NCBI GenBank assembly: GCA_031213475.1
Contig: JARUPZ010000003.1
Span: 11,565,127-11,629,126, forward strand
From: Nereocystis luetkeana
Lineage: Eukaryota > Sar > Phaeophyceae > Laminariales > Laminariaceae
Reading direction: 5' to 3'
Length of the DNA stretch: 64,000 bases
Numbering within the stretch: position 1 is the first letter of the stretch; the number at the start of each line of letters is the position of its first letter. Of this stretch, positions 55,001-64,000 are shown one piece after another. A program made the position numbers and the translations under genes. The notes beneath the pieces were generated by a model. That model saw only the letters and a list, made by a program, of their open reading frames with translations. It ran no database searches and had not been told where the DNA came from.

Positions 55001-57151
55001 GCCCCCGCTCCCCAAGTTCAGTCCGGTGCTGCTGTCTACCGTTACTATTCAGGGGCATTTCTAACGACACATATTTGGCAAATTATTTGCCAAAATAGCA
55101 AGTTTATGGAACTGTGGACTTGCCAAAATAGCAAAAAACTTGCCAAAGTTTTTTTTGGATATTTCCGTTCTGCTTCGTTGGCAAGTTTATGGAAAGTGAT
55201 ATTTGCTATTTATTTGCTATTTTAGCCCAATAACGCTTACGCAAGGTTGTACAAACCAGACCACTCCACGACTCCCCACGCTAGACTCGCTCTAACTTGT
55301 GAAATAGAGGGAGATACGAAGGATACCAGGTGGCATTGATCACAGCGATGATAGGGCTGGCGACACTGGCCGTGAGCCGTGGGTGGATAGGACCTGGGTA
55401 CCGTTTTGTGCGGGGACTAAAACAGGATCACAAACAGCAGCCGTCCTAGCTTTTCCCAGCCGTCCCAGCTTTTCCCAGGGGATTTTGGCCTGGTTGGAAG
55501 AACTGCTGACCTCTGAAGCACGTTGCCTGCGCCTGGGGTCCTTTCTGCGGCAGTATTTACTCCATAGACCGCGTCAGCGTGCCGTCGGCTACCTGCTGCT
55601 GCTGCTGTAAGGGGTTTGACGAAATATCTGAGGGCGTTATGTTGTGAATACTTGCCAACGCCCCGGTGGTTCAAGTGGTTAACCTCGAATTCTACTTGTT
55701 TGAGTCCTGGGTTCGAGCCCCAGGAGGGTCGGACTTTGACTTTATTTGCAGAAATAAAAAAAGGGATTCAATTGTTGAGAGCGCCTTGCAGCGTGGGTAG
55801 GCACAATTCGATGCGAGTCGACGAGGGAAGAAAAGGCTGAAATCTTCTCGCGATAAAAATGAAGGCACGTACCGTAGCGGGAAGGGGGGAGAAGAGCCTG
55901 CTATGTGACCCCGGATCTGAGTTACGAGTTGGAAGGAGAGAGAGAAGAAGATGTGCGAAGATAATGAATGGGATGAAAAAAAAAAAAAAAAAAAAATGCC
56001 ACATATGCGGTGTTTCCCGATAGAAGGTTTTGGCAACTTTATGGAAAGTATGACTTGCCAAAATAGCAAGTTTTTTGCTATTTCATTATGTCGTTAGAAA
56101 CGACCCTCATAATAACCTGTGGGGGGATGCAGTTTATCGCTGATTTCAGTCATGACACTACGTTTTCTACCTTTGGACACGCGACAACACCTCACATACG
56201 TTAAAGTTTTGCGTTTTTTTTTTGCAAGGACTAGAAAAGTTACCATCATCCTGCTGTACCATTCTATTCTGCCAACATGTCCTCTCTGAACAGTGTGCTC
56301 GACAATCACACTGATGTACCGTTGGATTCTACGCACCGCCTCTGTGCTACCTGACAGTCTGCTCGACAACGGAGAGGAGGACGAAGCGTACCTTTACCTA
56401 GACCCCAAGCTCAGGGAACGCGCTGACCCAGCTGCGGCTCGAGCAAGGGGACCACCCCGAGAGGTCATCGTCTTCATGATCGGAGGAGGCTGCTACTCGG
56501 AGTATCAAAACTTGCAGGTGTGAGCGAGCAAATAGTCCTGACAATTTTGGAAAGATACTCGTATGACAGGCCTGGGAGTGCGTGTGGATTTGGTCACGGT
56601 AAAGTTGGCAATACCAATTGCACATCACTCTCTTCTACAGTCAAAACACGCTGCTTGCTTCCACTAGTTGACTGTTGAAGATGTAGATGTGGCCTGTAGA
56701 CCTCAGTCGAATGATAAGTGTAACGTTTTTTTTCAATTAATATGAAATCTCGTGAGTCACAATCAAGATGTGGGTGCCGAGTTCGATTTCAACCGCTTTA
56801 ACCCTGTTGCCACGGCGAAAATGATCTAACTCTGTATTGCAGCTATCGGTCGTGTGACGGATGGCTTTCAGTGTGTAATCGTGGTTCGTTTTCAGTAGCT
56901 TCTCTGTTCTCGAGTGCTTCCCATAAAGAGTAAAAGTAACCTTCCGCCTCATAGCGACCCCGCTGTACCTGCTTATTGTGTGGCACCGCTTGTGCTCACG
57001 TTCCCACCTTACGTATGCATCCATCTCACAGGATTTCGCGCAGAGGCGATCGCAGAGCGCTCCTCTCAGTGTGACGTACGGGAGCACGGAGCTGGTCAAT
57101 GCGGAGGGCTTCTTTGAGCAACTCATGGACCTTGGCCAAAAGCAGGGATGA
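46001..57151 (+). CDS. SLY1: SLY1/SCFD1-type Sec1/Munc18 protein (16 exons)
   Basis: Exons: 46001-46112, 46642-46778, 48526-48635, 49056-49263, 49790-49915, 50093-50127 (tentative), 50382-50501, 50969-51089, 51533-51619, 51895-52089, 52395-52475, 53228-53449, 54187-54318, 54687-54754, 56358-56517, 57032-57151; 677 codons plus TGA, near the usual SLY1 length. Diagnostic segments include WKVLVYDKPCRNIISTLL and RKQGVTLHML (46642), AIPDVPAIYFCRPTAENM (48526), ATVGGVPIIRALPGG (49790), FQRPLVVVMHRGMDLVSAL (50382), TYQALVDDVLDHRLNRV (50969), RRFKGSPFPEAIE (51533), VESLPKLLEQKKGLEMHTNI (51895), VYFEVEEEI (52395), VIVFMIGGGCYSEYQNLQ (56358). SLY1 binds the ER-Golgi syntaxin Sed5/STX5 and supports SNARE assembly at the cis-Golgi. 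The C terminus (LSVTYGSTELVNAEGFFEQL) is the family's normal end. Confidence 0.92.
47290..48434 (+). repeat. 1.1-kb repeat, copy C in SLY1 intron 2
   Basis: Same ends as copy A. It lies 91 bp before the acceptor of SLY1 exon 3. The MHPSC frame stays open for about 110 codons on the - strand; relative to B and C, copy A lacks about 25 bp around GCCAAGAGAAATGG. Confidence 0.85.
50093..50127 (+). CDS. Tentative SLY1 micro-exon (35 bp)
   Basis: Chosen because phases require an exon of 3n+2 bases between 49915 and 50382 and because tttcag/TCTCAG and CG/gtcact borders fit. It gives SQADQRRWEPC and joins as CR/DHLTGGG. The residues do not resemble the family well at this variable loop, and the donor is weak. 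Another exon start at the TAG before CTCATCAGCG (50374) is possible. Confidence 0.4.
55052..56107. mobile_element. Inverted-repeat element with a nested SINE (SLY1 intron 14)
   Basis: Left end GGGGCATTTCTAACGACACA and right end ATGTCGTTAGAAACGACCC are inverted repeats of about 17 bp. Just inside both ends lie TTTGCCAAAATAGCAAG-type blocks. The 337-bp SINE at 55660-55996 interrupts the interior, so this element is older. Confidence 0.7.
55660..55996 (+). mobile_element. tRNA-derived SINE, full copy
   Basis: A-box-like TGGTTCAAGTGG (55667-55678), B-box GGTTCGAGCCC (55710-55720), a unique body, and a 21-base poly-A tail ending at 55996. The flanks CTTGCCAAC and ATGCCACAT could be a decayed target duplication. 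It matches the inverse copy at 9475-9820 along its length. Confidence 0.88.
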
Positions 57152-58699
57152 TGTCAAGCAGTACCAATGCACTTCGAGTTGAACGTTCATTTGCTGGGAC
57201 TGGGGTGGCTTGTTTAGCATGCTTGCCATCCAGAAAGCGGATGCATTTCAGATGTTTCACCTTGATCACCGCAGTTGACTGGTGTCGTGACTGCTGGTTG
57301 GTCCACGTGTTTCCGTCACGCGATAAGACAGGCCGGCACAACGAGTAGCGTTGTACGAGGTAACGTGGTGCACTCCAAGTGGCGTTGCCCTTGTGTCGCT
57401 TGTACAGTATCAGGGTACCTGGTAGGTTTCAACAGCAGATGCTGAAGGCTTTTTTCAGTTGTACATGGCATCTGTAGTGGTAGCATCTCATACCCGCTCC
57501 AAATGCACGCCCCTCGAGTATTCGCATGGTTTCGCAGTAAGTCTTCTCCTGCTAAGCTGAGAGCTAGCCTAGTGGGACGCTGAGTTCTCCGCCAAGATGT
57601 TATTGGACGCTTTCAGGGCTTGCCCGGTGTTCACTTGCTATCGCATTATCGTGAGGAAGAAGACTTTGGCGGACGGGAGCTGAACAACTATTTAATACCT
57701 GGTACAGCACAATGGGCGCGAAAGAAGCAAAACAGCTAGATCACGTCATCATGTCTTGGCACAACTTGGCATACTCTTCGCTCCCGCGTAGCTTCGTTTG
57801 CCACTGTTTTCTCTGTATTGTTTTTCCTATTCACAGTAGTAATAATTGGAGCGTATTCATAGCGGAAACGCCTCCATCTACTATACAAGGCCACCGTCGC
57901 GATCGTTTCATCGGGTCGGGGGCGCCTATGATCTACAAAAGAGGGGTGTGGAGCGTGGCGTGCGGGTCTTGCCACGTCTGTGACTGCCACGTACGCGTAA
58001 TTGTTCGGAGGGGTTGCATGAACATCTACTGTGACTAGCATGAAAAATATGTTCTAGGGAGGGGGGCAGCGCGGTGACCGAGTCGGCGACGCGAGGATAA
58101 CAGGCAACTGTTACATTGATTCATGTTTGAGGGTAGAAGAAATTCGCACCGCAGTGCGCAATGGACAAGTTGTTTGGCGAGGTATACGTTCAACATCCCG
58201 GAAAAAACACGTTTTTCTTTATATTCAATACCACAACCTCCTCCACTATGTAGTGTTTGTTCCAGTGACTGTAGTGCAGAAACTCGTACTGTAGATGCCT
58301 AAGCTTCTCGCACTGTATGAACATGTTTTTGAATACAGTGCGTAGTACGTGGGCGGGGAACATCCGCGAGCGTTTTGTTTTGTCACGGCAAAACGGTCAA
58401 AAACATTCCGACCGGATGTATTTCGGCCGCCCAAACACAAAATAATTCAGTATACTGTACTGCTAGTAGCTGTAGTACTGCTGTATGTACCTGCATACTA
58501 CAGCAGTAAATATGATGGGCGCAAAAAAAGCGTTTATATCTCGTTGACCATTGCACGGCAAGCATTGTATTGTACCAGGTAAGTAAGATTATTACGAAAT
58601 GACATCTACGGGCCAACCGCAAGGGAGCTGTGATGCAGTTTTGCGTTTCAAACTTGATCGATTCCTTCGTTTGTCGTTCTTCACGTACTCCGTACTACT
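57152..58699. other. Intergenic, no supported gene
   Basis: 3' flank of SLY1. The 108-codon frame at 57712-58038 has no family resemblance. Palindromic TACAGCAGTA/TACTGCTGTA words lie at 58455-58510. Confidence 0.5.
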
Positions 58700-59624
58700 T
58701 ACCGCACTGAACCGCAGGTGTTGGACAACCTCCGACGTCTATAATCTGTAAAGCCCGTAAAACAAATGACTCGTCTAGTCGGTTGGCGCGCGGCAGTTGT
58801 ACCCCATTGAACCACCGGTTTGACCGCGTGGGCCTTCCTCCTCCACGCAGGTAGCCTCGCAGCAGTCTCTGGAATGCCCCGTGAAGTATAACAGGTAGCA
58901 GGTGGAAGGCGTTAGGCACATGGTAGAGCATACCGGGGATGGGTGGGTGCGTGCACAACGGGAGGGACGGAGACGAAAGAGGCGTCGGCTAGGGAGGGAG
59001 ATAACACGCACATAAGATACAGGAACGCGTTCGACTTTTTCCAACGTCATAAGTACAGTCATTTTATTTCCGTTGTGTCGTTGTTTCTGTAGCGTGTCGT
59101 TGCTTCTCATGTCGTTCTTTCGTTAAGCCCAACGTATTGCGAATTACTTTTCGTTAACTCATTGTTTCCTACGTGTTGCTCATTAGGGACAAGCAGGAGG
59201 AGTTTAGTCAGCTACCTGGTATATGACGGCACCTCCTGCCTCCCTCGCGCTGTGGTAATTATTCTGTAGGTAGATGTGTGACGATTCGAAGGTGATACTA
59301 AAACTATGGTCGAGCAACTATTAATAGTAGCCGAGTAGTGAACACCACTGACAGGAAGCATTTTTACTGCCTGTACCAACAGTACCGGAAATGGCATACC
59401 TATTTAAATACAACTGTGGTGGGATCTCGCGTCGACGCTCAGTTTGGCCGCAAAAATTATGGCCAGGTACATAAATATCATACTATTAATAGATTCGGTA
59501 TCGCTTTTATCACGGAGCTTTCTCACCCTCCGTCCCACAGGCACCCCTCGTTGTTGAGCCCCTCCATTCCCAACTAAAGGCCAGTCAACGGCGATAGAAC
59601 GATCACAAGGATCGCAAAGAGCTT
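58700..59624 (-). pseudogene. Inverted, broken copy of the last two subtilase exons
   Basis: Matches 27340-28080 on the opposite strand, including the intron. The copy of exon 17 lacks 11 bp (TGTCAGAGGTG) inside the LNR, which shifts the frame. In the copy of exon 18 one Cys codon has become Gly (QTCGS to QTGGS), while GT and AG borders remain. The intron of the copy carries about 180 bp not present in the original. The match begins almost exactly at the start of exon 17 and ends in the 3' tail after the stop. No other subtilase exon is nearby, so it is a segmental copy without function of its own. Confidence 0.85.
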
Positions 59625-61489
59625 CGTTCCTTCGCAAATCAGTGACAACGGCGGAACATGCCATCTTATTTGTCGTACGTACAAATCTACATTCTGTAGC
59701 AGGACAGCAGATTTATAGATCGATGCGACGGCGGGATCGCTGATACGAAACGCTTCTTTGCTGTGATATCGAAGACTATTCTTGCAAGTCGCCGCAAAGC
59801 TACATAGACTACAGCATACAGCACCAGATCGAAGCATCTCAGCGTGTTCATGCACCATACACCATGCCCATAGCCTATGACAGCAGTGCAGCGGCCTCCA
59901 GTTTTAGTCTTGTCGTTACTGTACGATCCCTCGCTGAATCTTTCTTGTCCCGCCTGGTTGGTATGACATTTTTGGTTTCCTCGCCACAGGCGTAGACAGG
60001 GAACGATGGGTCGAGAGGCACGATACCTCGCCATAATTATAAACCATGACCTCGCTTGCGTAGTCGAAACACCCGAACGCACTACTCAAAAACTTATCAG
60101 GCGTACTACAGTTGTATCACAGAGTATACGTTTGGGGAACGTGCATGATTTGGAGAGGTCGCGCGGGCAACGTATGACGTAAGGGAGAGAAGGGAAGGGG
60201 CGGGGGGGGGGGAGTGGTGGTCGCGTTTCATTGTCACATCTCCAACACCATCTCCGTATATGCGTCACTGGTTGTCAAAATGTTGCGAAAGTTCGTTGCC
60301 GTATGATTCATTGTAGTAATACGTGACGTGCTTGCGGCACCAACAAGAGAATCGTCAGGTATATAGGGGGCGATTGAGTGTGGCTCACGCTAACATTGGT
60401 GGTCCACTTCATTTCGCTCTTCGTTGTTTGTGTGCTACAGTACCACAAGTTACTTGAACAAAAAAACAATGCCGTGCCTATCTTTGGCGATGTACAACTT
60501 TCAGAATAGTCCACGGGCGGTTTATTTCTTTAGTAGAAGGCACCGTCGTTGTGTTGGAAGCCTTGCTTGCTGGCTGCACCGATCCCTCGCAAGGGTCGCG
60601 AAAACCCTCATCTTCAATGCTTTTCATTTTTTTTCCGACAATTAATTTCATTGTACTAAGTATTGCCTGGTGGCATGGTATGTTTCAATATACGAAAGTC
60701 TGCAAGAGTCGAATACGTCGTATGAATATCATCTGGAACCACCTACTCTTATCGATCATTGGAACGTATTTATTTAAGCGAAAATATACGGGATGCGGAC
60801 AGACAGACAGACAGACAGGCAGACAGATTTGCAATTACCAAAATAGAGACTCAGTTATACAAACTGAGAATTGAAAAAGAATGACTCGCAAGCCACTACT
60901 GCGTACTACAATAGAATTTTTGGTATGTGAGAGCGCGTGTGCGCGGTGATTTGTCGTCGCACCTGGTGCAATAATTTAATAAGACACTACGAAATAGCTT
61001 CCTAAATGTGTTGCACTTCAAGGATAAAAAAAATACCAGTTTGTTGACTTCTAACAAGGGTATCGTGCAAACCCACTGGTCATTTTAGAAGAAAAGGGGG
61101 GCATTTGAAAGCGAGTAGCGGCTCGCGTGGGGAGTAAGGTGCTCGTGGGACTCCCTACTCAAGTACAGTACCGTTCAAGCGATCGATTCGTGCACGGGGT
61201 TGCTTGGTCGTGAGAAACAACCGGTGGAGTCCCGGGTTACCATTTAGCGGTGGGAATATATAGGAAGTGTACATACCCTGGTATCAATTAGCGAGTAGAG
61301 TCGCAGAGAAGGCATCCCTTGGAATGCACTCTCACTAGAATAAATCCCGGAGACCATATAAAAACATCCCAAATATTTCTCCATGTCCTCATTCGGGCAA
61401 ATACATAGCCGCCCCAATCTGCAGAGATCACTGCCCGTTACATATATCAGACCTCGCTATGAGTACATTTAACATCGTTCCAATACACT
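59625..61489. other. Intergenic, no supported gene
   Basis: Only short unsupported frames, a poly-G stretch at 60198-60213 and a short GACA array at 60798-60826. Confidence 0.5.
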
Positions 61490-63231
61490 TTATGCAGACA
61501 GCATGGATGCCAAGTCCCACGAGTACACGAAGGCTCCAACGAGAGCCCCAAGATTCACAAAAGATGATGCCCCGTGGAACATTCCGAACTTTGTGCCCAG
61601 CTCCTTGTACTCTTCGGAGTCTTTCTTGCCTTCGTCTTCTAGTTTGTACCTGGTCATCAAGGCAAACAAATCGGGAGCACGATGGTAGTAACACGATACA
61701 CGATGCACGATAGTTTAAGGCGAGGCCCGAAAGTTGCGGGGCGAGCTTCTTCAAACATAGCCAAGCATCGCCAAACATCGAGGACAGTACCATATTAGAC
61801 TAGACCGTTACAGCGAGCGAGGCGAGTTGCTAGTTTACACTGCTTAAAGTATAGGGCATGCATTATACAGGGCAAAAGGGCATGCCTGACTTTTCGGCTG
61901 GGTGAAGCCGAACATTTACGGCCTCCGAAAATCTCCGAGCTATTGTTTTTCGTTCTACCAGGTACTGCGTACCGTTTGCGCTGTGCCTTCCTGCAGCCCA
62001 CATAGTTGCCGGCGGAACCAAATAAACACCACCGCGAGTTCCTAGCGAGAGCTAGAAACGGGCGGATCGATTGGGCGTTTAGGACGCCGCAATCAATGCC
62101 AACGCGATGGTCTGTGCAATACGCCATGACATTGTAAATATAATAACAACAGCTTGTTCTCTGTACTGGATAGCCGTGAGAGCCTGTCCTCGGACTTCGT
62201 AAGGCCATGTGCTCACCTTTCAAGCATAATGGTCGTCGACCTTGGTTCTAGTAGCACCAGGTTCAAAAATGTGGAGGCGAGGGAGGCGAGCAGGGTTATA
62301 CCTCCACGGGACCTGTTCAAAAACATTTTCCAATTCGGTGACGGTTAAAGCCCCAGCGAGCTGAGAAAAAAATTGAGTAGGATAGCACAGCTATCTCTGT
62401 TGTGTTTGCCTTCAAAATAGTTTTGCTTCCGCCACAAGCAGCAGTCACAGATCGTGAATGTTTGCCACACTTCTGTGGTACAAGGCCGTTGCTGCTGACG
62501 CCGCTCATTCTCTCGCTAGAGCTTTTGGAACACCGCACACTGCAGTTGCACCATTTCAGACAAATCATCAAAAACATATCTATCAGGTCCGACGTGATAC
62601 GAAGTAGACGAATACCAGTTTGCAATCGTAAGGTGGTACCTAAGAGCAACATATCGACGACCAACTAAAACGGTGTGACCATGAGCGGTAGTTCTTAGCT
62701 CCACGAACTCGTACAATACGAAAAAAAAGTTGGAGACGTTGTTACGGAGTCTTCCAGTATTGTAGTATCATAGTATTGTACCTGAGAGGTGAACCTCGTG
62801 TGATGAGGATTGCGACGATCGCGCTGAAGTGGAGCTGGAAGCATGCCGGGAATAACTTTGCCTGCGAAGGCATGGGGGGGAACGGACAACCAGCGAGGTA
62901 ATTTACACCGACTTGCATACTATTAATTGGCACATGGCGACATGATGCACACTCGGCGCACGACGAGAATGATATGCCAGGTAGAAAAACACCTATCTGA
63001 TAAACGTTTCATTCAAATGGACTAAAAGTTCGGCCAGAGTGGGAAAACTCGTACCGTATCGGTATGATAGCTTACACTTTCACGATTCAAGCGCGTACTC
63101 GTCAGTTATCGTCAGACCTGAAGTTTCCCGAAGGACTGACGTGGAAGATTCCGCATCATTGTGATGCCCGCTACGAAGGTCACCCACATCGTGCTTCCCA
63201 TCCAGGAAGCGTACGAGAAGACATGAATAAA
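61490..63231 (-). CDS. TMEM205/DUF4149-type membrane protein (4 exons; first exon not found)
   Basis: Exons in transcript order: 63231-63118, 62861-62782, 62312-62217, 61649-61490; 149 codons plus TAA, all phases consistent. The protein reads FSYASWMGSTMWVTFVAGIT, MMRNLPRQSFGKLQ/AKLFPACF, FLNLVLLEPRSTTIMLER, then YKLEDEGKK and KFGMFHGASSFVNLGALVG. The order (W-V-T-F-V-x-G, LPRxxFGxLQxKLFP, EPRxTxxM, FGxxHGxSSxxNL) is that of TMEM205/DUF4149 proteins, four-helix membrane proteins of poorly known role. A starting Met is needed 5' of 63231: either an unrecognised upstream exon, or read-through of the open frame that reaches an ATG at 63399. The former is favoured because a good acceptor precedes Phe 1. 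Confidence 0.85.
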
Positions 63232-64000
63232 CTGCGGTAGCAGACAAAGGAGATTCTTGGCTCGAAGCAGCTTCAAAGCAAGCGGGCAGGACCAAATATA
63301 GAGCCACGAGTTTGTGGACCACGCGTCGGCGCCTGTTGTTCCATTGTGTGAATACTCTAGGATACTGGCATTACGGCAAGTATGACATACGGCAAGCATG
63401 CCGCTGGGGCGCGGGGTCGCTATTTTGTGATGTCTGGTATTCGTTTTAATATTGGTGCAAAGGGTTCAGGGCATGTCCAAACAGAATCGAAATCTAAAAT
63501 CTATAATCTAAATGATATAAACTTGGCGCTGATTGGTCCCTAATCAAAACATGTTCCCCTTCGTATTTTAGGTTCCGAGAAAATGAACGATTTACAACCC
63601 AATGCCAAAATAAAAAAGTTGACGGCTTGAAATCGAAAAGCAAATCGAAAGCACGAACAACAACAATTCAGCGCGTCCTACTGGTCAGCGCAGCCACGTC
63701 AAAATATCACATCAGGACCGCCGTACACAGCATCCAACCCACAGCTAGCACGGCAAACAACCGCACAGACCCCCGTAAACAGTCAGTAGGCGAACCACAA
63801 CACCAGCCCCGACGTTCTCGGGCCTTTGTTTCCCGGCGTTCGAGCCAAAGCGAACATAGTTTGAGGAAAAGTTAGGATGATCCCCTCGAAAACGAGGTCG
63901 GAATCTCAGTACAATTTCAAGTTTGATTTCGGGGCGTATACGTGGGACGCGGCACCACGTCTATGGGAGGCCCATCGACCTCCCGGAATCGAATTGCCAT
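63232..64000. other. Upstream region of the TMEM205-like gene
   Basis: Probably contains its first exon or promoter. I could not choose an exon; the frame from ATG 63399 into the exon at 63231 is open but looks non-coding. Confidence 0.4.

Noticed and set aside
57712..58038. 108-codon + strand frame after SLY1
   Set aside because: No family resemblance, no splice context; SLY1 already has its normal C terminus and stop.
1..64000. CRISPR arrays, operons or other prokaryotic systems
   Set aside because: Spliced genes with long introns, SINEs and a plastid presequence show nuclear eukaryotic DNA; none of the tandem repeats has repeat-spacer structure.

Overview
The window looks like nuclear DNA of a photosynthetic stramenopile with a secondary plastid, most likely a brown alga or close relative. 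The reasons are: compact coding exons (35-332 bp) separated by long repeat-filled introns with canonical GT-AG borders; a signal peptide followed by an A/N-A-F type plastid cleavage motif on one gene; Ser/Thr/Pro linkers of the PTSAPT type common in ochrophyte secreted proteins; and an interstitial TTAGGG-type array. No species assignment is possible by eye.

Four genes can be reconstructed by splicing with matching phases. (1) Positions 1767-28003, + strand: the 3' eighteen exons (942 codons plus stop) of a secreted S8/KP-43-like subtilase. The Asp and His exons lie left of the window. The catalytic Asn and Ser region, a C-terminal beta-barrel and five Lin-12/Notch repeat (LNR) modules are present. 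(2) Positions 35388-45798, - strand: a five-exon gene for a 223-residue plastid-targeted DUF3067 protein. (3) Positions 46001-57151, + strand: a sixteen-exon SLY1/SCFD1-type Sec1/Munc18 gene (677 residues) for ER-Golgi SNARE control. (4) Positions 61490-63231, - strand: four exons (149 codons plus stop) of a TMEM205/DUF4149-type membrane protein whose first exon was not identified. Genes 2 and 3 are divergent, with 202 bp between their start codons. A 457-codon open frame of unknown function lies on the - strand at 31340-32713.

Between and inside these genes is a dense repeat landscape. It includes a tRNA-derived SINE (two full copies), TTAA-flanked and TA-flanked miniature inverted-repeat elements, a 1.2-kb hAT-like element, a 1.1-kb repeat present three times, a composite intronic repeat present five times within the subtilase gene, and many micro- and minisatellites. 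The last two exons of the subtilase gene recur as an inverted, broken copy at 58700-59624, about 31 kb away. In the right half of the window short palindromic words (TACCAGGTA, CTATTAATAG, TACAGCAGTA) are strongly over-represented; the duplicated subtilase end gives an empty-site/filled-site comparison for one of them.

The four genes have unrelated cellular roles (secreted proteolysis, plastid, vesicle traffic, membrane). The arrangement is ordinary eukaryotic gene order rather than an operon. The most distinctive content is the composite LNR module of the protease and the micro-insertion words.
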